A DNA stretch of 64,000 bases from Caulobacter sp. Root1455 (GTDB taxonomy: Bacteria > Pseudomonadota > Alphaproteobacteria > Caulobacterales > Caulobacteraceae), in the NCBI RefSeq assembly GCF_001426905.1, contig NZ_LMFQ01000020.1, forward strand, positions 310,001 to 374,000. The letters run 5' to 3'. The notes under the pieces were generated by a model. The model made no database searches, was not told where the DNA came from, and saw only the letters and a program-made list of their open reading frames with translations. Below, piece after piece: positions 58,478-64,000 of this stretch (its first letter is position 1; each line of letters opens with the position of its first letter). Made by a program: the position numbers and the translations under genes.

Positions 58478-58535
58478 GAAAAAAGCCGCCCTTTCCGGCG
58501 CAGGCGCAGAGCCTGGTTCGAGGAAAGGGCGGCTT
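58478..58535 (-). terminator. Intrinsic terminator/attenuator between rpmH and rnpA
   Basis: On the coding strand, 14-bp perfect arms (AAGCCGCCCTTTCC at 58535-58522 and its inverse at 58496-58483) enclose a 25-base loop with its own CAGGC/GCCTG stem. Six T residues follow the stem, one base before the rnpA ATG. The 3' arm carries the purine run that is the only visible rnpA ribosome site. Confidence 0.9.
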
Positions 58536-58589
58536 CCATCATGGTCTTTATCCCGCGCCGTTCTTGCGAAGAAGCGGGGTAGAAGGCTG

Positions 58590-58724
58590 TTAGGCCGTCA
58601 GGCGCTTGCGGCCCTTGGCGCGGCGACGCGCGACGATCTTTTGGCCGTTCTTGGTGGCCATACGCGCGCGGTAGCCGTGACGGCGGGCTCGCACGAGCTT
58701 CGACGGCTGGAATGTCCGCTTCAC
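58590..58724 (-). CDS. rpmH: 50S ribosomal protein L34
   Basis: A 44-residue basic protein, [22 protein letters not shown] followed by [22 protein letters not shown], the universal L34 sequence. The start codon is GTG (58722-58724) with GGAG seven bases upstream; longer frames are artefacts. It heads the rpmH-rnpA-yidC-engB transcript and has a strong-looking promoter about 65-90 bases upstream. Confidence 0.97.
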   Translation of the reverse strand: MKRTFQPSKLVRARRHGYRARMATKNGQKIVARRRAKGRKRLTA

Positions 58725-58785
58725 GAGGTGGCTCCGATAATAATGGGACGCGGCAGCCGGAGGGCCGCCGCGAGTGAGGGGCGGT

Positions 58786-58813
58786 GGATAAGGGAAGGGG
58801 CGGTCGCTGTCAA
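58786..58813 (-). promoter_or_regulatory. Candidate housekeeping promoter of rpmH
   Basis: On the minus strand TTGACA (58813-58808) is followed after 16 bases by TTATCC (58791-58786). The -35 is perfect and the spacing normal. Transcription would start near 58779, giving a leader of about 55 bases. Confidence 0.6.
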
Positions 58814-58939
58814 CATGAGTCGAACCAAGGGCTTGTGCGAACCTGCCCCACCTGGCGCCTTCGCCGCCTGTCCGTCCCCATAGGGGGCCTAGGACGAAGA
58901 GGAGCCGCGGAGCGACCGGTAGGGGGCAAGTGCTCGCCG

Positions 58940-59935
58940 CTATAGATCTGGCCGAATGATAGCCTTGCCGATCACTTGCCGATTGGCCAGCAGATCGAAC
59001 GCCTCGCGCCAACGGTCAAGGCCCAGCTCCGCATGCACGTGCGGCCGGATCGTCCCCTCGTCGGCCATCTTCCACACCGCCTCGGTGTTCTCCCGCCCCT
59101 TCTCCGGAAACCGCCGGCCGTACTCCCCCGCCCGCACGCCCATCACCGAGAAGCCCTTGATCAGCGGCATGTTGACCGAGACGGTCGGGATGCGGCCCGA
59201 GGTGAAGCCGATCACCAGCAGCCGGCCGTCGAAGGCGATGCAGCGGACGCTCTCGTCGAACACGTCGCCGCCGACCGGGTCGTAGATCACGTCGGCGCCG
59301 TTTCCGCCGGTGATCTCCTTCACGCGCTCACGGAAGCCGCCGGTCACGTTGACCACGGCGTCGGGGGTGTAGAGGCGCTGGATCGCCGCCAGCTTCTCGT
59401 CCGAGGCCGAGGCGGCGATCACCCGAGCGCCCAGGGCCTTGGCCAGGTCGACGGCCGCCAGGCCCACCCCGCCGGCCGCGCCGTGGACCAGCACCCACTC
59501 GCCCGGCTCCAGCCGCGCTCGGCGGACCAGGGCGACATAGGCGGTCAGATAGGCCGCGCCATAGGCCGCCGCCTCGGCGAACGACAGTCGCGCGGGCTTG
59601 GGCTTGAGGGCTTCGGCGTCCAGCACCGTATACTCCGCGAACCCGCCCAGCCGCGCCCCGCCGACCACGGCGTCGCCGACGCTCCAGCCCGTCACGCCCT
59701 CGCCCAGCGCCGCGACCTCGCCGGCCAGATCCAGCCCCGGGGTGAAGGGCAGGGGCGGTTTGAACTGGTACTCGCCCCTCGTCATCAGCAGGTCGGGGAA
59801 GTTGACGCTGGCGGCGCGCACGCGGACCAGCACCTGGCCGGGGCCGGCTCGCGGCATGGGCACGTCGCGGACCGCGCAGCCGGCGAAGTCGGGGATGAGC
59901 TCTTCGACGACGAGGGCGCGCATGGTGTCGGTCAT
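58940..59935 (-). CDS. Zinc-binding-dehydrogenase-type NADPH:quinone oxidoreductase
   Basis: A 331-residue medium-chain reductase of the QOR group. The N-terminal GroES-like domain carries [40 protein letters not shown]. The nucleotide-binding [29 protein letters not shown] is near residue 141, and the later [35 protein letters not shown] is typical. There are no zinc-ligand Cys, as usual for QOR. It reduces quinones or alpha,beta-unsaturated carbonyls. The ATG at 59935 is chosen over a TTG. It is last in a leftward run with a hydrolase, a TetR regulator and a flavin monooxygenase. Confidence 0.9.
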   Translation of the reverse strand: MTDTMRALVVEELIPDFAGCAVRDVPMPRAGPGQVLVRVRAASVNFPDLLMTRGEYQFKPPLPFTPGLDLAGEVAALGEGVTGWSVGDAVVGGARLGGFAEYTVLDAEALKPKPARLSFAEAAAYGAAYLTAYVALVRRARLEPGEWVLVHGAAGGVGLAAVDLAKALGARVIAASASDEKLAAIQRLYTPDAVVNVTGGFRERVKEITGGNGADVIYDPVGGDVFDESVRCIAFDGRLLVIGFTSGRIPTVSVNMPLIKGFSVMGVRAGEYGRRFPEKGRENTEAVWKMADEGTIRPHVHAELGLDRWREAFDLLANRQVIGKAIIRPDL

Positions 59936-59960
59936 GAATCCCGCCAAGCGGACCTAAAAA

Positions 59961-61004
59961 TCAGGTCCGTGCGTCGAACGCCGCCCGCACCAGCCCGGCG
60001 ATCTCGCGGCAGGCCGCGTCGGCCGCCGGCACCGCGCCGGTGAAGGCCGTGAAGCCGTGGGCCAGGCTGTCGTAACAGCGATAGGTGGTCGGCACCCCGG
60101 CCGCGATCAGTCGCTTGGCGTAGGCCTCGCCCTGGTCGACCAGCGGGTCGAAGCCGGCGGTGATCACCACGGCGGGGGCCAGGCCCGACAGGTCGGCGGT
60201 CTTGTCCGGCGACAGGCGCGGATCGGCCGGGTCGGCGTCGGGGCCCATATAGTGGCCCATGAACCAGTCCATGATCGGCCGGCTCAGCGGATAGGCGTCG
60301 CCGTAGGTGGTCATCGACGGCGTCTCGCTGGCCACGTCGACAGCGGGATAGATCAGCAGCTGCAGGGCCGGCTGGGTCTCGCCCAGGCGCTTCATCTCCT
60401 GGGCGACGATGGCCGAGAAGTTGCCGCCCATCGAGTCGCCGCCGATGGCGGCCACGCCCGGCGCGGCCCCGAATCGGGCGGCGTTGTCGCGGGCCCAGCG
60501 GAAGGCGGCCAGGACGTCGTCGAGGCCGGCCGGGAACCGGTGGTCCGGCGCCAGGCGGTAGTCGACCGAGATCACCGCCGTGCGGGCGATCCGGGCCAGG
60601 ATCCCGCAGAAGGCGTGGCAGGTCTCCAGGTCGCCGATCACGCCGCCGCCGAAGTGGGCGAAGACGATCAGGGGCGCGCTGCTGTCCTGGTCGGCCGGAC
60701 GATAGGCTCGAGCCTTGATCGCCCCGTTAGGACCGTCGATCGACAGGCTCTCGTTGCGCACGCCCGGCTCGGGCGGACCGCTCATGGCGGTCAGGCCCCG
60801 GGCGCTGGCGGCCCGGGCCTCGTCGGGCGCCAGGCTGGTCAGGGACGGCATCTTGGCGGCGGCCGCGGCCAGGAACTGGAAGCGAGGATCCAGGGTCCGC
60901 CCGCCGCGATAGACCGTCCCGCCCCCCGACATCATCCGCAGCACCGGGCTGGGCAGCGACAGCAGGACCTTGAGGATGAACTTCTGGACGGCGGGGTCGG
61001 CCAT
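59961..61004 (-). CDS. Alpha/beta hydrolase (HSL-like esterase)
   Basis: A 347-residue esterase/lipase of the hormone-sensitive-lipase group. The oxyanion-hole region reads AHFGGGVIGDLETCHAF, where the canonical order is HGGG; here Phe sits between His and the glycines. The nucleophile is in IGGDSMGGNFS near residue 168, Asp in AGFDPLVDQG near 276 and His in SLAHGFTAF near 307. The catalytic triad is complete. It would hydrolyse small esters. It lies 25 bp upstream of the QOR-like gene and 29 bp downstream of TetR. Confidence 0.9.
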   Translation of the reverse strand: MADPAVQKFILKVLLSLPSPVLRMMSGGGTVYRGGRTLDPRFQFLAAAAAKMPSLTSLAPDEARAASARGLTAMSGPPEPGVRNESLSIDGPNGAIKARAYRPADQDSSAPLIVFAHFGGGVIGDLETCHAFCGILARIARTAVISVDYRLAPDHRFPAGLDDVLAAFRWARDNAARFGAAPGVAAIGGDSMGGNFSAIVAQEMKRLGETQPALQLLIYPAVDVASETPSMTTYGDAYPLSRPIMDWFMGHYMGPDADPADPRLSPDKTADLSGLAPAVVITAGFDPLVDQGEAYAKRLIAAGVPTTYRCYDSLAHGFTAFTGAVPAADAACREIAGLVRAAFDART

Positions 61005-61033
61005 TCGGGCTCTTTCTTGTTCTTGCGGAAGGT

Positions 61034-61675
61034 CTAGGGGCGAGGCAGGGCGGGCAGGCCGCCCAGGATCATCCGGACGGCGAAGTCGGCCGCGCCGTCG
61101 ACGTCGATCGGCCGGCGCTCCAGCATCTTGTCGCCGACCTCGCGGGCCACGGCGATGCAGGCGGCGGCGAAGTAGTCGAGATCGACGGCCGGGGCGTGGT
61201 CGTGCTCCAGCACCTTGGCGAAGGCGGCGTGGACCTCGTCGAACACCGCCTGGATCTCGGGCGTGGCGCGGGCGTGGGGGAAGACCTCGCCGGCCGGCCG
61301 GTTGATCCGCCAGCTCTCGTGCTCGCCCTCCAGGAAGTCGAAATAGGCCCGGATGGCGCCGCGCAGGAAGCTTTCGAAGTCGATCGCCTTGTCGGACTCG
61401 GCCCGCAGGATCGGCCGGAAGCGCCGCGCGCCGTCGTCGGCCAGGGCGTCGAACACTTCTTCCTTGGACTTGTAGTAGTTGTAGAAGGTGCCCGAGGCCA
61501 AACCCGTGCGGCGGATGATGTCGCGCACCGTGGCGGCCTCGTAGCCCAGCTCGCCGAACACCGCGCGCGCCGCGTCGAGGATCGCCTGGCGGTTGGCGAC
61601 CTTGGTGCGCTCGCGCTTGCCGGGGCGGGCGTCGTCGGTGGTCGGGCGGACGGGGAAATAGGCGATGTTCGACAT
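61034..61675 (-). CDS. TetR-family transcriptional repressor
   Basis: A 213-residue regulator with the HTH AILDAARAVFGELGYEAATVRDIIRRTGLASGTFYNYYKSKEEVF at residues 30-75, the standard TetR signature, and a helical ligand-binding domain (about 80-205). It is encoded between the flavin monooxygenase and the esterase on the same strand, so it probably controls this cluster. The gap to the upstream monooxygenase is 51 bp and shows no clear promoter of its own. Confidence 0.92.
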   Translation of the reverse strand: MSNIAYFPVRPTTDDARPGKRERTKVANRQAILDAARAVFGELGYEAATVRDIIRRTGLASGTFYNYYKSKEEVFDALADDGARRFRPILRAESDKAIDFESFLRGAIRAYFDFLEGEHESWRINRPAGEVFPHARATPEIQAVFDEVHAAFAKVLEHDHAPAVDLDYFAAACIAVAREVGDKMLERRPIDVDGAADFAVRMILGGLPALPRP

Positions 61676-61726
61676 CGGACGCGACTCGTGGCGAGGCCCA
61701 GATGACGCCCCGTCACGATTTCAGCC

Positions 61727-63106
61727 TCATTCCGCCGCCAGAGGCAAGGATTCCGACGCGCGCGCCGAAACCGGCAAGACGCCGCCAGACGCCCGCGCCC
61801 GCTTCTGGCCGGCGGCGATCTCCTTCTTGAGATCGGCGCAATAGACCCCGAAGTCGACCTGGATGGTGTGGCGCGCCGAGGCGTAATACTGGCCGGTGTG
61901 GCGCTCCTCGTCCCTGGCGGTGATCTTCGCCATCTCGGCGACCGGCGGCGGGGCGTAGCGGCCGGTCAGATAGGCGGCCACCAGCTTGGACTGCTGCTCG
62001 GCGAAATTGACCAGGGTCGGCAGGGCCTGGGCCAGGCCCATATAGAAGAGATCGGGCACGCCGGGCTTCATCATCCGCTTGAACAGCGGCAGGCGGTGGT
62101 GCGCGTCGGGGACCAGGGCCGGGTCGTCCAGGAACGGGAAGCTGATCTTGTAGCCGGTGGCGAAGACGATCACGTCGACGGGCAGGACGCTGTCGTCGGC
62201 GAAGCGGACGTTCCTGCCCTCCAGCGCCTTGATCGCCGGCTTGAAGGTGATGTCGCCGCAACCGGCCCGGGTCAGGAACTCGCCGCTGACCGAGGGGTGG
62301 GCCTCCAGCGGCTCGTGGTCGGGCTTGGGCAGACCGTAGTCCTCCATCCTGCCGACGTGCTTGCGGATCAGCGAGCGGACGATCTTCAGGCCCAGTCCGC
62401 GCGGCATCCACGGCGGCATGGCCGACTTGTCCGACGGCTTGCCGTTCAGATATTTCGGGAACACCCAGACCCCGCGCCGGGCCGAGACGATCAGCTTGCC
62501 GGCGATCGGGCGCTGGGCGAGTTCACTCGCGATATCCATGGCCGAATTGCCCATGCCGACCACGACGACGGTCTTGCCGCGCATGTCGACCGGGTCGAAC
62601 GGGTCGCTATAGGCGTGGGCGTGGAAGGCGACGCCGTCGAAGGTCCCGGGATACTCGGGCACGCGCGGGTCCCAGTGGTGCCCGTTGGCGACGATCAGCA
62701 CGTCGTAGAGCCGCGTCTCGCCGGTCCACAGGGTCACCGACCAAAGTCCGCCCTGGGTGCGCTCGGCGCGCAGCACCTTGGTGTTGAAGGTGATGGTCTC
62801 GCGCAGGCCGAAATGGGCCACGTAGTCCTTGAAGTAGGCCAGGACCTGGCTGTGGTGCGGAAAGTCGGGCCAGTCGGGAGGAACCGGAAAGTCCTCGAAG
62901 GCCAGCCGCCACTTGGAGGTGTCGATGTGCAGGCTCTCGTAGCAGGCCGACAGCCCGTTGGGGTTCTTGTAGTACCAGTTGCCGCCGATGTCGTCGGAGG
63001 CCTCGAAGCAGTCATAGGGGACGCCGGCGTCCTTCAGCCGCTTGGCGGTGGTGAAGCCGCTGCAGCCCGCGCCGATGATGCAGACCTTTGGCAATGCCGA
63101 GGTCAT
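61727..63106 (-). CDS. Flavin-containing monooxygenase
   Basis: A 459-residue class B flavoprotein monooxygenase. The FAD motif is CIIGAGCSGFTTAKRLKDAG near residue 9. The fingerprint reads FDGVAFHAHAY, FxGxxxHxxxY, which fits the FMO class rather than Baeyer-Villiger enzymes (which end in W). The NADPH motif is VVVVGMGNSAMDIASELAQR near 188, and ATGYKISFPFL near 318 is conserved. It oxidises N, S or carbonyl compounds. It is the first gene of the cluster with the TetR regulator, an esterase and a QOR-like reductase. Confidence 0.92.
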   Translation of the reverse strand: MTSALPKVCIIGAGCSGFTTAKRLKDAGVPYDCFEASDDIGGNWYYKNPNGLSACYESLHIDTSKWRLAFEDFPVPPDWPDFPHHSQVLAYFKDYVAHFGLRETITFNTKVLRAERTQGGLWSVTLWTGETRLYDVLIVANGHHWDPRVPEYPGTFDGVAFHAHAYSDPFDPVDMRGKTVVVVGMGNSAMDIASELAQRPIAGKLIVSARRGVWVFPKYLNGKPSDKSAMPPWMPRGLGLKIVRSLIRKHVGRMEDYGLPKPDHEPLEAHPSVSGEFLTRAGCGDITFKPAIKALEGRNVRFADDSVLPVDVIVFATGYKISFPFLDDPALVPDAHHRLPLFKRMMKPGVPDLFYMGLAQALPTLVNFAEQQSKLVAAYLTGRYAPPPVAEMAKITARDEERHTGQYYASARHTIQVDFGVYCADLKKEIAAGQKRARASGGVLPVSARASESLPLAAE

Positions 63107-63129
63107 CGCCTGCTCCCTGACTTATCGTT

Positions 63130-63141
63130 GTTCAGGTGAAC
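63130..63141. promoter_or_regulatory. Candidate operator upstream of the flavin monooxygenase
   Basis: GTTCA-GG-TGAAC is a short perfect dyad 23 bases before the monooxygenase ATG, in an AT-richer stretch. It is a possible binding site for the linked TetR protein. Only 5-bp arms are conserved, so the call is weak. Confidence 0.3.
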
Positions 63142-63190
63142 GTATCAGCGTTATGCGAGGCGTCAAACTGCCGTTGGGTCAGCGGGGCGA

Positions 63191-63502
63191 TCAGTTGGCG
63201 CGCGGCGAATAGGTCGCCGTGCAGCGTGACTTGCATTGCATCCATTGGGTCGGGCAACCGTCGTCGTCGCCGTTGGCCTTGCAGAAGAAATAGGTGCGGT
63301 TGCAGGACGAGCGGCACTGGTCCGGATCGCGGCTCGGGGATGCGCCGGTCAACGGGATCAACGGCGGCGGCAGGGCGGGGCTGTCGCTCTGGGCGGGGGC
63401 GCCGCCGGACGCGGGCGACAGGCGCGCGGGCTTGGCCGGCTGGGCCGTGGCGGAGCCGGCCAGGGCGGCGAGGATCAGCAGGCTGGCGAGGGCGCGGCGC
63501 AT
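63191..63502 (-). CDS. Small secreted cysteine-rich protein
   Basis: A 103-residue protein. The signal peptide MRRALASLLILAALAGSATA is followed by a Pro/Ser-rich linker and a Cys-rich end, RDPDQCRSSCNRTYFFCKANGDDDGCPTQWMQCKSRCTATYSP. Six Cys are spaced CxxxC...C...C...CxxxC, probably three disulphides in the periplasm or outside. I recognise no family. It is divergent from nothing close and separated from the next gene by 34 bp on the same strand. Confidence 0.7.
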   Translation of the reverse strand: MRRALASLLILAALAGSATAQPAKPARLSPASGGAPAQSDSPALPPPLIPLTGASPSRDPDQCRSSCNRTYFFCKANGDDDGCPTQWMQCKSRCTATYSPRAN

Positions 63503-63536
63503 GTGAGGGGTTTAGCGGGACGGCGTTGAGGTTCGG

Positions 63537-64000
63537 TTAACCATGTTTTTGGGCCGAGGGGCACGTTATGCGCGTCGCCTCGTAGTGGGCGAAGGGCTCT
63601 TCCTTGTCGCCCTCGCGCGCGGTGATCCGCCAGTCCAGCCGGTCCCCCGCCAGGGTCCAGCGGTTCAGAAAGCTGGAGGGCGGATAGGGATAGGCGATCT
63701 CGAAGCCGTCCTCGCGGACCGCGCCCGCGCCGGTCGCCGTGTAGTCGCCGCCGAAGCTGTCGGCCCAATAGCCCGTCAGCGTCGCCGGAAAGGCCCCCTT
63801 GGGCGCGCGGGCTCCGATCACCAGGTGGGCGGCGTAGCGGTCGGCCGGATCGGCCTTGGCTTGGCTCTCCGCCTCGATCTGGAACATCGCGCCTTCGACG
63901 ATCGGCTTGGCCGACAGGACGATCGTGACCGGCTTGCCCATCACTTCTCCCGCGCCGCCCCAACATCCCGCCAGCGCCTTCACCTGGGCGGGAAGCTGGA
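63537..64000 (-). CDS. Hypothetical protein, 5' part cut by the window edge
   Basis: The frame is open from the right edge (codons for QLPAQ precede the apparent GTG at 63981-63983) down to a stop at 63537-63539. At least 153 residues are visible. It contains LAGCWGGAGEVMGKPVTIVLSAKP, SFGGDYTATGAGAVREDGFEIAYPYP and DWRITAREGDKEEPFAHYEATRI, which suggest a lipocalin-like beta-barrel that binds small ligands. The Cys in LAGCW is probably part of the sequence LAGCWxG seen near the start of such proteins and not a lipobox. The true start lies beyond 64000. Confidence 0.6.
   Translation of the reverse strand, partial: QLPAQVKALAGCWGGAGEVMGKPVTIVLSAKPIVEGAMFQIEAESQAKADPADRYAAHLVIGARAPKGAFPATLTGYWADSFGGDYTATGAGAVREDGFEIAYPYPPSSFLNRWTLAGDRLDWRITAREGDKEEPFAHYEATRITCPSAQKHG

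Overview
The window is a 64 kb piece of a high-GC alphaproteobacterial chromosome. It most likely belongs to the Caulobacteraceae (Caulobacter or a close relative). Support comes from the plant-type gshA next to rsmE, an oxygen-sensing FixL/FixJ/FixK set beside cytochrome bd genes, an alphaproteobacterial GAAC-N7-GAAC LexA-type box, an rpmH-rnpA-yidC-engB cluster away from any visible oriC, and many short imperfect-palindrome intergenic repeats. No phage, transposase, plasmid or CRISPR locus was found. Most of the window is ordinary chromosomal housekeeping.

Layout. 0-9 kb: an ABC exporter, a DUF454 membrane protein, ubiA, an LprI-like secreted protein, a fatty acid desaturase, a low-GC orphan lipoprotein, a methyltransferase, a VOC protein behind a LexA-type box, and a CxxCxxCC protein, separated by several repeat elements. 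9-20 kb: an epimerase, a YjbR-like protein, an aldo/keto reductase, PPK2, rsmE, gshA, DUF427, a POT peptide transporter, an unusual flavin amine-oxidase-like protein, a cupin, gloB and a methyltransferase. 20-31 kb: a PII protein, an MFS permease, a PLD/EEP pair, metX-metW split by a repeat, a sixA/DUF952/pyrD/VTT run with ATGA overlaps, and an orphan histidine kinase. 31-44 kb: gamma-glutamyltransferase, tRNA-Arg(ACG), DUF1244, a propeller-type histidine kinase with response regulator and outer-membrane protein, DoxX-like and AraC genes, an SMP-30 protein, two overlapping family III CoA-transferases, an aldose epimerase and a TylF-type methyltransferase.

45-54 kb is the most coherent functional block. 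cydD-cydC-fixL-fixJ-fixK runs leftward and cydA-cydB-cydX rightward from a shared 123-bp divergent region that holds a perfect TTGAT-N4-ATCAA FNR/FixK box. The oxygen sensor, its regulators, the bd oxidase and the bd assembly exporter are therefore physically one module. 54-64 kb: cheW, DUF3850, engB-yidC-rnpA-rpmH with an intrinsic terminator abutting the rnpA start codon, then a TetR-linked cluster of flavin monooxygenase, alpha/beta hydrolase and quinone oxidoreductase-like genes, and two small proteins at the right edge.

The signals most worth a second look are regulatory or structural rather than new enzymes: a palindromic intergenic-repeat segment read in frame inside cydC, the terminator/Shine-Dalgarno overlap ahead of rnpA, a repeat hairpin that contains the metW Shine-Dalgarno, the LexA-type box on the VOC gene, and the bd/Fix module. 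All functional assignments rest on motif and family recognition from sequence alone; no database search was run.
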